Below, piece by piece: positions 1 through 6,902 of a DNA stretch of 23,340 nt. Each line of letters begins with the position of its first letter. The first letter of the stretch is position 1. Under the pieces are notes generated by a model. It worked only from the letters and a program-made list of their open reading frames with translations, was not told the origin of the DNA and searched no databases. The stretch is from the NCBI GenBank assembly GCA_019419995.1, contig JAHZHZ010000023.1, forward strand, positions 1-23,340, in the 5' to 3' direction. Both the position numbers and the translations under genes were made by a program. Source of the stretch: Clostridiales bacterium (GTDB lineage: Bacteria > Bacillota > Clostridia > Christensenellales > Aristaeellaceae).

Positions 1-251
1 GCGGAATGGGTCATGCCGGAGCAGCCGATGGTTTCCACCAGCGCTTCTTCGATGACGCCCTTCTTCACATTCAGGGTCAGTTTGCAGGCGCCCTGCTGGG
101 GAGCGCACCAGCCAATGCCGTGAGTCAGGCCGGAAATATCCGTGATTTCCTTGGCCTGCACCCATTTACCCTCCTCCGGGATCGGTGCCGGGCCATGGTT
201 CGGGCCCTTGGCAACGCATACCATTTCCTCAACTTCGCGAGAATATTGCAT
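1..251 (-). CDS. Iron-sulfur cluster assembly scaffold protein (partial, N-terminal 83 residues)
   Basis: The gene runs off the left edge, so only the N-terminus is visible. The reverse strand reads MQYSREVEEMVCVAKGPNHG and continues with a GWCAPQQGACKLTL segment and an ETIGCSGMTHS segment. I recognise this as the short NifU/IscU-like scaffold protein of Clostridia, which is thought to hold a nascent Fe-S cluster on conserved cysteines; two candidate cysteines (in GWCAPQ and IGCSG) are visible. It starts at ATG 251 behind a strong GGAGGA ribosome site about 6 bases upstream. It has its own promoter (326-354) and is separated from the HAD gene upstream by about 100 bases. The family call comes from memory of homologues; the C-terminal half cannot be checked. 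Confidence 0.75.
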   Translation of the reverse strand, partial: MQYSREVEEMVCVAKGPNHGPAPIPEEGKWVQAKEITDISGLTHGIGWCAPQQGACKLTLNVKKGVIEEALVETIGCSGMTHS

Positions 252-272
252 GGTTCTTCCTCCTTTTTCCTC

Positions 273-305
273 GCCCGGAAACCGGGCACAATGCGCAAAA
301 TGCGC
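273..305 (-). other. Two tandem short hairpins in the 5' leader of the scaffold gene
   Basis: Plus-strand GCCCGG-AAA-CCGGGC (273-287) and GCGCA-AAA-TGCGC (293-305) are two perfect small inverted repeats in the transcribed leader, between the promoter and the ribosome site. Neither has a T-tract in either direction, so a simple terminator is unlikely. They may stabilise the leader; function unknown. Confidence 0.45.
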
Positions 306-325
306 TTATTAGCATACCATATCGT

Positions 326-354
326 ATTATAGCACAAATATCGTATTTTGTAGA
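326..354 (-). promoter_or_regulatory. Sigma-A promoter of the Fe-S scaffold gene, with direct repeats
   Basis: On the minus strand a perfect TATAAT -10 box (326-331) follows a TCTACA -35 box (349-354; 4 of 6 matches) with a 17-base spacer. A 10-base direct repeat, ATATCGTATT on the plus strand, lies at 319-328 and 338-347, so one copy overlaps the -10 box and the other fills the spacer up to the -35 box. This geometry would suit a repressor, but none is identified. Confidence 0.65.
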
Positions 355-355
355 G

Positions 356-1027
356 TTATTTTTCGATAAAATAGCGCTCGCAGCCCCAAAAATCATGAAT
401 TATCGCGTCAATTCGAGGGTTGGACTGCAACACATCCCTGGGTACCGTACGATCAATGACGATGATTCTGCCCGCGCCGGCACGAATTGCCGCCTCTATT
501 CCGGCCAGAGAATCCTCGGCAATGACGCAAACTTCTGCGCTAACCCCCATTCGTCTGGCTGCTTCAAGATAAAAGTCAGGAGCGGGCTTGCTGGCCAATA
601 TTCCTTCGTCATAGACGATATCATCCAAGGAAAGCCAGCGATTTAAGCCAAGTTCTTGCAAATAGAACTCTACATTGCCAATCATGGAAGCCGTGGCTAC
701 GGAAAATGGAATTCCATGTTCCCGGAGCTGATCAAACAATTCCGGAGCGCCATCCATCAGGTGAAAGTTCTGCGCATCCGCTCTGGCAATAGCGCGGTAT
801 TCCGCTTCCTTTTCCCGGGAAAAGTTAAAGATTTCAGCATCGCTGTACCGATCTCCAAGGAAGTTACGAAAAATCGCGGAATTATTCGGCCCAATAAAGT
901 TTTTTTGAACCTGCTCTATGGTCATATCCAGCGAAAAGCGTTTTTTCATGTATCGTTGCCAGGATATCAAGTGATACCGAGTATCATCAAAGAGTGTTCC
1001 ATTGAAATCAAAAATAGCTGCTTGCAT
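356..1027 (-). CDS. HAD-superfamily hydrolase, beta-phosphoglucomutase/phosphatase-like
   Basis: A 223-residue cytosolic HAD-family protein. Motif I is IFDFNGT with nucleophile Asp7; motif II threonine is about T112 (SVATAS); motif III lysine is K147 (ASKPAPDFY); motif IV is IAEDS with E171/D172. The helical cap between residues 15 and 85 fits subclass I (PgmB/Gph-like). The second motif-I Asp, the usual acid/base, is Asn9, which also occurs in some HAD groups and would favour phosphatase over mutase chemistry (inference). ATG 1027 has a GAGGAGA ribosome site and lies 18 bases after ybaK, so it is the last gene of the ecf-truA-ybaK operon. No terminator follows it. Substrate unknown. Confidence 0.85.
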   Translation of the reverse strand: MQAAIFDFNGTLFDDTRYHLISWQRYMKKRFSLDMTIEQVQKNFIGPNNSAIFRNFLGDRYSDAEIFNFSREKEAEYRAIARADAQNFHLMDGAPELFDQLREHGIPFSVATASMIGNVEFYLQELGLNRWLSLDDIVYDEGILASKPAPDFYLEAARRMGVSAEVCVIAEDSLAGIEAAIRAGAGRIIVIDRTVPRDVLQSNPRIDAIIHDFWGCERYFIEK

Positions 1028-1045
1028 TGTTCCATTCTCTCCTCA

Positions 1046-1519
1046 TTAACGCCGGGTAAGATCGGCAAAGTTTGCGCCAATATAGGACGCCAGAGATTCC
1101 GGATTGAGGATCACCTGTACCCCGCGCATCCCGGCGCTGACGTAGATGTAGTCAAACAAAACGGCTGTTTCATCCATCGTCGTAGGGAACTTTTTCTTCA
1201 TGCCCACAGGGGAACAGCCCCCGCGTACATAACCTGTCAGCGGCAGCAGCTCTTTCACATGGATTAGTTCAATCTTCTTTTCCCCCGCCGCCTGCGCGCA
1301 TTTTTTTAAGTCCAGTTCCTCCGCAACGGGAATGCAGAATACGTGTGGGCCGTGTTTTTCGCCCCTGGCCACCAGTGTTTTAAACATACAATCCGGGTCA
1401 ATGCCCAACTGTTCAGCGGCGTGAACGCCACTAAGATCATTTTCATCCGCTTCATATTCAGCGGTTTGAAAGGGTATCCCCGCTTGCTTCAGCAGACGCA
1501 TGACATTTGTAATGGTCAT
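1046..1519 (-). CDS. ybaK: Cys-tRNA(Pro)/Cys-tRNA(Cys) deacylase, YbaK/EbsC family
   Basis: A 157-residue YbaK-type editing enzyme that hydrolyses Cys mischarged onto tRNA(Pro). The conserved lysine of the FKTL motif is K48, and the family signature YVRGGCSPVGMKK lies at about 97-109. Translation from ATG 1519 overlaps the truA stop in an ATGA, with a GGGAGGG ribosome site, which fixes the start; a longer in-frame reading up to 1612 would sit inside truA and is rejected. Length matches the family (about 155-160 residues). The gene lies between truA and the HAD phosphatase, so it is probably co-transcribed from the ecfA1 promoter. Confidence 0.92.
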   Translation of the reverse strand: MTITNVMRLLKQAGIPFQTAEYEADENDLSGVHAAEQLGIDPDCMFKTLVARGEKHGPHVFCIPVAEELDLKKCAQAAGEKKIELIHVKELLPLTGYVRGGCSPVGMKKKFPTTMDETAVLFDYIYVSAGMRGVQVILNPESLASYIGANFADLTRR

Positions 1520-2271
1520 TCTTTTCCCTCCCGGGCTTGATAAAAGACCTTCATCAATGTAAGGCCATGAGCTGGTGCAGTGATTCCTAAATCCAGGCGG
1601 CTTTTGCTGCACATGGCACGCTTAAATGCGCCGCTCTCCAATTTACCACTGCCCACGCCAATCAGCGTGCCTGCAATGATGCGCACCATATTGTATAAAA
1701 ATCCGTTTCCTTCCACTGTCAGGACCAGTTCATGTCCGTTTTGTTTCAAATCCACCCTGTAAATGGTGCGCACCGTGTCGCGCACGGTAGATCCACTGGC
1801 TGCAAATGCGGCAAAATCATGCGTTCCCACCAAAGTAGCCGCCTCTATCCGCATCTTTTCCACATCCAGAGGATAAATGACGTGGGCATGGGTACGCCGG
1901 TTCAAAGCACTGGAATGAGGGGCCGCCCAGATCAGATATCGATACTCCTTGCCCTTCCCCGAAAAACGCGAATGAAAGTCCATGGACACTTCTTCCGATT
2001 CCACTACGCGAATATCCGGTGGCAGGAGCGTATTGAGGGCAAAACTAAATTTTTCTGCCGGAATACGGGACTGCGTGTCGAAGTGGGCAGATTGGCCAAG
2101 CGCGTGTACTCCTGCATCCGTCCGGCTTGCCCCGGATACACAAACGTTCTCACCGGTAAGTTTCTCAACAGCCCGCTCCAATCGCTCCTGAACCGTCATG
2201 GCATTGGATTGGCGCTGCCAACCGGCGTAGTCTGTTCCGTCATATTCCACAATCAGATGAATTCTTCGCAT
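1516..2271 (-). CDS. truA: tRNA pseudouridine(38-40) synthase TruA
   Basis: TruA converts uridines 38-40 of the tRNA anticodon arm to pseudouridine. The protein has 251 residues, begins MRRIHLIVEYDGTDYAGWQ, and carries the catalytic motif ASRTDAGVHALGQ with nucleophile Asp52. The ATG at 2271 has GGAGG five bases upstream and lies 10 bases after the ecfT stop. An upstream in-frame ATG at 2301 would overlap ecfT by 20 bases and lacks family similarity, so I reject it. The order ecfA1-ecfA2-ecfT-truA is widely conserved in Bacillota. The stop overlaps ybaK by 4 bases, implying translational coupling. Confidence 0.96.
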   Translation of the reverse strand: MRRIHLIVEYDGTDYAGWQRQSNAMTVQERLERAVEKLTGENVCVSGASRTDAGVHALGQSAHFDTQSRIPAEKFSFALNTLLPPDIRVVESEEVSMDFHSRFSGKGKEYRYLIWAAPHSSALNRRTHAHVIYPLDVEKMRIEAATLVGTHDFAAFAASGSTVRDTVRTIYRVDLKQNGHELVLTVEGNGFLYNMVRIIAGTLIGVGSGKLESGAFKRAMCSKSRLDLGITAPAHGLTLMKVFYQAREGKE

Positions 2272-2281
2272 GGAGCCTCCA

Positions 2282-3091
2282 CTATAATACGCTCGTTCCA
2301 TTTAAAACGAACATCACTCCATACATGGCGGTAATTACGCCCGCAGAAGCGCCGTCGCGCCAGTTAAAGTGCAGTTGTTTCATCTTCGTGCGTCCCTTGC
2401 CGCCCCGATAGCACCGAGCTTCCATGGCCATGGCCAATTCATCGGCCCGGCGAAATGCGCTGACGAAGAGCGGTACCAACAATGGGATCATCGCCTTCGC
2501 CCTGGCAATCAGTTTACCACTCTCAAAATCTGCTCCCCGAGCCATCTGAGCCCGCCGGATTTTTTCTGTTTCTTCCATCAATGTTGGAATAAATCGAAGC
2601 GCTATAGACATCATCATGGAAATCTCATGAGCCGGGAAGCCGATTTTTTCCAGAGGACGCATCAGACTTTCCAGCCCATCGGTGAGGGAAATTGGCGAAG
2701 TGGTGAGCGTTAATATCTGCGAACATAATACCAATAGAATCAGGCGCACAGCCATAAACAACGCTGTCTTAAGTCCACCCGAAGTAATGCTGATAAAACC
2801 CAGGCGAACCAGTTCCTCCCCATCTTTCATCAAGAACAGGTTTAAAAAGAAGGTAAGGCCGATAATAACCAGCAGCGGTTTGAGCCCCTTGATCATGTAT
2901 TTTAGCCCAATGCGCGTAGAAAACGCGCACCAGAGGATAAACAGAAAGATCATCCCAAACCCCACAAAACTTTTGGTGAGAAAAACAAGTATGATTAGCG
3001 CTACAGTGAGGATCAGCTTCGTTCGCGGATCCAAGCGGTACAAAAAGGAGTCTCCTGGGAAAAATTGGCCGATGGTCACATTATTGAGCAT
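2282..3091 (-). CDS. ecfT: Energy-coupling factor transporter transmembrane protein EcfT
   Basis: EcfT is the membrane scaffold that couples the EcfA1/A2 ATPases to exchangeable substrate-binding S components for vitamins and metals. The 269-residue protein begins MLNNVTIGQFFPGDSFLYRL followed by DPRTKLILT, typical of the family. It has several hydrophobic segments in the first 120 residues, and the two arginine motifs of the coupling helices (AQMARGADF and MEARCYRGG) near the C-terminus. ATG 3091 overlaps the ecfA2 stop by 11 bases. An ATG four codons upstream (3103) has a better-placed AGGGG site and cannot be excluded. No S component is encoded in the window, consistent with a group II (shared) ECF module. 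Confidence 0.95.
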   Translation of the reverse strand: MLNNVTIGQFFPGDSFLYRLDPRTKLILTVALIILVFLTKSFVGFGMIFLFILWCAFSTRIGLKYMIKGLKPLLVIIGLTFFLNLFLMKDGEELVRLGFISITSGGLKTALFMAVRLILLVLCSQILTLTTSPISLTDGLESLMRPLEKIGFPAHEISMMMSIALRFIPTLMEETEKIRRAQMARGADFESGKLIARAKAMIPLLVPLFVSAFRRADELAMAMEARCYRGGKGRTKMKQLHFNWRDGASAGVITAMYGVMFVLNGTSVL

Positions 3092-3950
3092 CCCTGCACA
3101 CATCCTTTCCCCTGAGATTGTTTAAAATGGCAACCGCCACATCCTCGCGACTATAGATTCCTTCGGGCATGTCGAACCCCTTTTTGCGCAGTTCCGCCGC
3201 CAGGCGGGCGCACTCGGGTACGTCTAAGCCAATTTTCTGCAATTCTTCCCCATGCCGAAATACCTGCGAAGGCGTGCCCTCAAAGGCAATTCGGCCATGC
3301 TCCAGCACATACAGTCTGGAACAGTACTTGCCCACATCATCCATGGAATGGGAAACCATGACCACTGTCACACCACTTTGATGGATGCCTCGGATCAATT
3401 CCAGCATGCTGCGCCGTCCTGCTGGGTCCAATCCGGCAGCGGGTTCGTCCAGTACCAATATACTGGGATTCATTGCCAGCACACCGGCGATAGCCACCCT
3501 GCGCTTCTGACCTCCGGAGAGATTAAAGGGGGAAGCATCCCTCAACGAGCTGTCCAAACCCACCAGTTCCATGGCCGAGCGCACTCTGCGGCGCACTTCG
3601 TCCACATCCAGTTTTAAATTTTCCGGGCCAAAGGCAATATCTTTTCCTACAGTCTCCTCGAACAGCTGGTATTCCGGATATTGAAACACCAAGCCTACTT
3701 CCCGCCGGATCTCAGAGAGCTTTGTTTCTTTTGCACCTAAATCCTGACCGTTGACAAACACATGCCCGGGAGCACTCTTTTCCAAAGCATTAAAATGAGA
3801 AACCAGCGTGGATTTGCCACTTCCCGTATGGCCAATGATCCCAATAAATTCCCCGTCATCGATGTGCAGATTAATATCCTTCAGGGCCACCGATTCAAAG
3901 GGAGAATTGGGCATATAAATGTGGGTGAGATTTTTTACTTCAATCGGCAC
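3081..3950 (-). CDS. ecfA2: Energy-coupling factor transporter ATPase EcfA2
   Basis: A 289-residue ABC ATPase of the ECF vitamin transporter, pairing with EcfA1 beneath EcfT. Visible motifs: Walker A GHTGSGKST (40-48), Q-loop glutamine Q90, signature LSGGQ (144-148), Walker B ILVLDE (164-169) and H-loop H201. The N-terminal IYMPNSPFESVALKDINL segment is characteristic of EcfA2 rather than EcfA1. The start is a GTG at 3950, 16 bases inside the end of ecfA1, with only a weak GGTGG ribosome site, so translation is probably coupled to ecfA1. It overlaps ecfT downstream. Confidence 0.95.
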   Translation of the reverse strand: MPIEVKNLTHIYMPNSPFESVALKDINLHIDDGEFIGIIGHTGSGKSTLVSHFNALEKSAPGHVFVNGQDLGAKETKLSEIRREVGLVFQYPEYQLFEETVGKDIAFGPENLKLDVDEVRRRVRSAMELVGLDSSLRDASPFNLSGGQKRRVAIAGVLAMNPSILVLDEPAAGLDPAGRRSMLELIRGIHQSGVTVVMVSHSMDDVGKYCSRLYVLEHGRIAFEGTPSQVFRHGEELQKIGLDVPECARLAAELRKKGFDMPEGIYSREDVAVAILNNLRGKDVCRDAQ

Positions 3951-4765
3951 AGTTCCACCACCATTTCATCCACAGTCAAGATATCTTCCGGGAGGGCAAT
4001 GCCTTCCCTCCTGAGCCTGTGGGCCAGTTTCATCATCTGAGGAACATCCAAACCCAATTCCAGCACTTCATCCACTCTGGAAAAGACCGCTCTGGGTTCA
4101 CCTTGCATTTCGATTTTTCCATGATCCATGACGACAACCCTGTCTGCTTTCACAGCCTCTTCCATAAAGTGGGTAATCCACACCACGGTGATACCCTCCT
4201 CCTGGTTGATCCGGCGGGCCAGCGAAAATACATCTCTTCTGCCTATTGGGTCCAGCATTGCCGTGGATTCATCAAAGACAATGACCTTTGGCCGCATAGC
4301 CAGGACGCCGGCAATGGCAATGCGTTGTTTCTGTCCACCGGAGAGCATGGATGGCGAGCTCAAGGCGCGATCCTTCATACCCACCTCTGTGAGGGCTTCA
4401 TCCACTCTCGCACGGATTTCTTTACTGGGAACGCCTCGATTTTCCAGGCCAAACGCACAATCTTCCTCCACCACGGTGGCAACGATCTGATTGTCGGGAT
4501 TTTGAAACACCATTCCGCAGATTTCCCGCAGCGCGTAGGCATCCTCTTCCGAGGCTATGACACCACCCACCTCTACCGTTCCCGAGGAAGGCAGCAAAAG
4601 CGCATTGAGCAACCGTGCCATAGTGGATTTTCCACTTCCATTGCGGCCCAGCACCGCCACAAATTCACCACGTTTCACTTCCAGATCCACGTGGTCGACT
4701 GCCGGACTTTTTGCATCTTCATATTTAAATACGACATCTTTCAGCCGAATCATAATATCTTTCAT
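3935..4765 (-). CDS. ecfA1: Energy-coupling factor transporter ATPase EcfA1
   Basis: A 276-residue ATPase, first gene of the operon, that forms the asymmetric ATPase pair with EcfA2. Motifs: Walker A GRNGSGKST (40-48), Q88 in VFQNPDNQ, signature LSGGQ (141-145), Walker B VIVFDES (161-167; the serine after the catalytic Glu is usual for EcfA1) and H199 in ITHFMEE. ATG 4765 has a GGAGG ribosome site seven bases upstream and a TATAAT promoter immediately beyond it. Confidence 0.95.
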   Translation of the reverse strand: MKDIMIRLKDVVFKYEDAKSPAVDHVDLEVKRGEFVAVLGRNGSGKSTMARLLNALLLPSSGTVEVGGVIASEEDAYALREICGMVFQNPDNQIVATVVEEDCAFGLENRGVPSKEIRARVDEALTEVGMKDRALSSPSMLSGGQKQRIAIAGVLAMRPKVIVFDESTAMLDPIGRRDVFSLARRINQEEGITVVWITHFMEEAVKADRVVVMDHGKIEMQGEPRAVFSRVDEVLELGLDVPQMMKLAHRLRREGIALPEDILTVDEMVVELCRLK

Positions 4766-4785
4766 GTAAGCGCCTCCGTTGCAAT

Positions 4786-4794
4786 ATTATACCA
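4786..4794 (-). promoter_or_regulatory. Extended -10 promoter of the ecfA1-ecfA2-ecfT-truA-ybaK-HAD operon
   Basis: The minus strand reads TGGTATAAT, a perfect extended -10 element (TGnTATAAT; TATAAT at 4786-4791). No good -35 hexamer is seen at 16-18 bases, which extended -10 promoters tolerate. The predicted transcript would have a leader of only about 14 bases before the ecfA1 ATG. Confidence 0.6.
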
Positions 4795-4896
4795 TTCATT
4801 CGTTAAGTAAATCACGCATTCTGTTTAGATTTCCATGTAATCCGTACCAAAATGCCCTGATTTTGAAAATAATTGTGTGTGAACCAGAAAACTAAC

Positions 4897-4925
4897 TTTT
4901 ATTTCCGAGTTTTATGTGCTAAAAT
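4897..4925 (+). promoter_or_regulatory. Candidate promoter of pgk-tpi and gpmI
   Basis: TAAAAT at 4920-4925 could be a -10 box about 34 bases before the pgk-tpi start. The only -35 candidate (TTTTAT/TTTATT around 4897-4903) is poor. A promoter is expected here because the flanking genes diverge, but the exact position is uncertain. The rest of the 193-base divergent gap is AT-rich with no other feature seen. Confidence 0.3.
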
Positions 4926-4958
4926 ATAGGCACAATCTTGATTAAGGAGTGAACCGCT

Positions 4959-6902
4959 ATGAATCTGAACAAAATGACCGTTGAAGATATCCAGGTTTCC
5001 GGCAAAAAGGTACTGGTCCGCTGTGACTTTAATGTGCCGCTGGATGCTGATCTGAATATTACCGACGAGACGCGTATCAATGCAGCCCTGCCGACCATCA
5101 AGTATCTTCTGGATCACAAGGCGGCCGTCATTCTTTGCTCTCACCTGGGACGTCCCAAGGGAGAATTCAATATGAAGTTTTCTCTGGCACCAGTGGCCAA
5201 GCGTCTGAGTGAAAAGCTGGGCTTTGAAGTCAAGCTGGCCAAAGACGTAATCGGCCCCGATGCCAAAAAGCTGGCAGCTGAGGTAGAACCCGGAAAAGCC
5301 ATCCTTCTTGAAAACGTGCGCTTCCATGCGGAAGAAGAAAAGAACGACCCTGCCTTTGCCAAGGAACTGGCTTCCATGGCGGAAATCTATGTTTCTGATG
5401 CCTTTGGCACCGTGCATCGCGCCCATGCCTCTACCGCCGGCGTCGCAGATTATCTGCCCGCAGTGGCTGGTTTCCTGATCGGCAAGGAGCTGGAATTCCT
5501 GGGCAATGCGGTGGAAAACCCTGTTCGCCCCTTCGTGGCCATTCTTGGCGGCGCAAAGGTTAAGGACAAGATCGGCGTGATCAAGAGCCTGCTGAACAAG
5601 GTGGACACTCTGGTGATCGGCGGTGGCATGAGCTATACCTTCCAGGTCGCCATGGGCGGTAAAGTAGGCCGTTCCCTGCTGGACGAGGAGCGCGTAGGCC
5701 TTGCTAAGGAACTGATCGAGCTGGCAGAAAAGAAGGGTGTAAAGATGCTGCTGCCCGTGGATAACGTCTGCGGCGATTCTTTCTCCAATGACTGCGAGCG
5801 CATCACCGCGCATTCCCGCAATATCCCCGATAACTTTGAAGGCATGGATATCGGGCCGGAGACAGTAGCATTGTTTACGGAAGAAATTAAAAAGGCTCGC
5901 ACCATCGTGTGGAACGGACCCATGGGTTGCTTTGAGATGCCCAATTTTGCCAAGGGTACCCTGGCCATCGCTCAGGCCATGGCAGAATCCAGCGCCATTA
6001 CCATCATCGGCGGTGGTGACTCCGCAGCAGCCGTTACGCAGATGGGCCTTGCCGACAAGATGAGCCACATCTCTACCGGTGGCGGTGCTTCTCTCGAATT
6101 CCTGGAGGGCAAGGAACTGCCCGGTGTCGTATGCCTGATGGATCGTGTCATTCCTGAGCGCCGTCCCATCATCGCCGGCAACTGGAAGATGAATAAAACT
6201 CCCGAAGAAGCCGCCAAATTGGTGACGGATCTGATTCCCCTTGTAAAGAATGCCAAGTGCGACGTTGTGGTTTGCACGCCCGCAGTGTGCTTCTCCGCAG
6301 TCAAGCCCATCATTGAGGGTACCAACATCAAGCTTGGCGCTCAGAACGTGCACTTCAAGGAGTCCGGCGCCTACACCGGTGAATTGAGCGCCGACATGCT
6401 CAAGGCCGCCGGTTGCGAATATGTAATCATCGGTCACTCTGAGCGCCGTCAGTACTTTGGCGAAACCGATAAGACCGTCAATCTGCGCACCATCGCCGCT
6501 GTGAAAGCGGGCCTGAAGCCCATCGTCTGCGTGGGTGAGATGAAAGATGAGCGCGAGGCCGGCTATACCGATATGATCGTCACTTATCAGACCCAGATGG
6601 CTCTGCATGGCCTGCACGGCGCTGAGCTCGACAACGTTGTCATCGCCTATGAACCCGTTTGGGCCATTGGCACAGGTCTGACTGCCACTGACGAAGAAGC
6701 CAACCGCACTATCGGTGTGATTCGCAAGGCTATTGAGCAGAAATTTGGCCGCAACATTGCCGAAAAGATGCGCATTCAGTACGGCGGAAGCATGAAGGGT
6801 TCCAATGTCAAGGGCCTGATGGCGCAGCCGGAAATCGACGGCGGCCTGATCGGCGGCGCTTCTCTGGAAGCTGCGAAGTTCGCTGAGGTGGTGAACTACT
6901 AA
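4959..6902 (+). CDS. pgk-tpi: Bifunctional phosphoglycerate kinase / triosephosphate isomerase fusion
   Basis: A single uninterrupted 647-codon frame encodes two glycolytic enzymes. Residues 1-400 are PGK (1,3-bisphosphoglycerate + ADP to 3-phosphoglycerate + ATP), with RCDFNVPL (21-28), SHLGRPKG (61-68) and the late GGGDSAAAV nucleotide loop. Residues 401-647 are TPI, beginning RPIIAGNWKMNK, with catalytic Lys410, His493 (GHSERR), Glu565 (AYEPVWAIGTG) and the phosphate loop GGS (609-611). PGK ends at about MDRVIPE and TPI begins with almost no linker; the usual TPI start Met is replaced. No convincing internal ribosome site precedes the TPI part. ATG 4959 follows AAGGAG by nine bases. The TAA stop shares one base with the gpmI ATG (TAATG). 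A PGK-TPI fusion is known from Thermotoga maritima. Confidence 0.96.
   Translation: MNLNKMTVEDIQVSGKKVLVRCDFNVPLDADLNITDETRINAALPTIKYLLDHKAAVILCSHLGRPKGEFNMKFSLAPVAKRLSEKLGFEVKLAKDVIGPDAKKLAAEVEPGKAILLENVRFHAEEEKNDPAFAKELASMAEIYVSDAFGTVHRAHASTAGVADYLPAVAGFLIGKELEFLGNAVENPVRPFVAILGGAKVKDKIGVIKSLLNKVDTLVIGGGMSYTFQVAMGGKVGRSLLDEERVGLAKELIELAEKKGVKMLLPVDNVCGDSFSNDCERITAHSRNIPDNFEGMDIGPETVALFTEEIKKARTIVWNGPMGCFEMPNFAKGTLAIAQAMAESSAITIIGGGDSAAAVTQMGLADKMSHISTGGGASLEFLEGKELPGVVCLMDRVIPERRPIIAGNWKMNKTPEEAAKLVTDLIPLVKNAKCDVVVCTPAVCFSAVKPIIEGTNIKLGAQNVHFKESGAYTGELSADMLKAAGCEYVIIGHSERRQYFGETDKTVNLRTIAAVKAGLKPIVCVGEMKDEREAGYTDMIVTYQTQMALHGLHGAELDNVVIAYEPVWAIGTGLTATDEEANRTIGVIRKAIEQKFGRNIAEKMRIQYGGSMKGSNVKGLMAQPEIDGGLIGGASLEAAKFAEVVNY

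Noticed and set aside
1520..1612. N-terminal extension of ybaK
   Set aside because: It lies inside truA, whereas the ATG at 1519 has an ATGA overlap, a ribosome site and matches the family start.
4766..4958. Riboswitch or leader structure upstream of ecfA1 or pgk-tpi
   Set aside because: The predicted leaders are about 14 and 27 bases and too short for any known riboswitch; no conserved pairing was seen.
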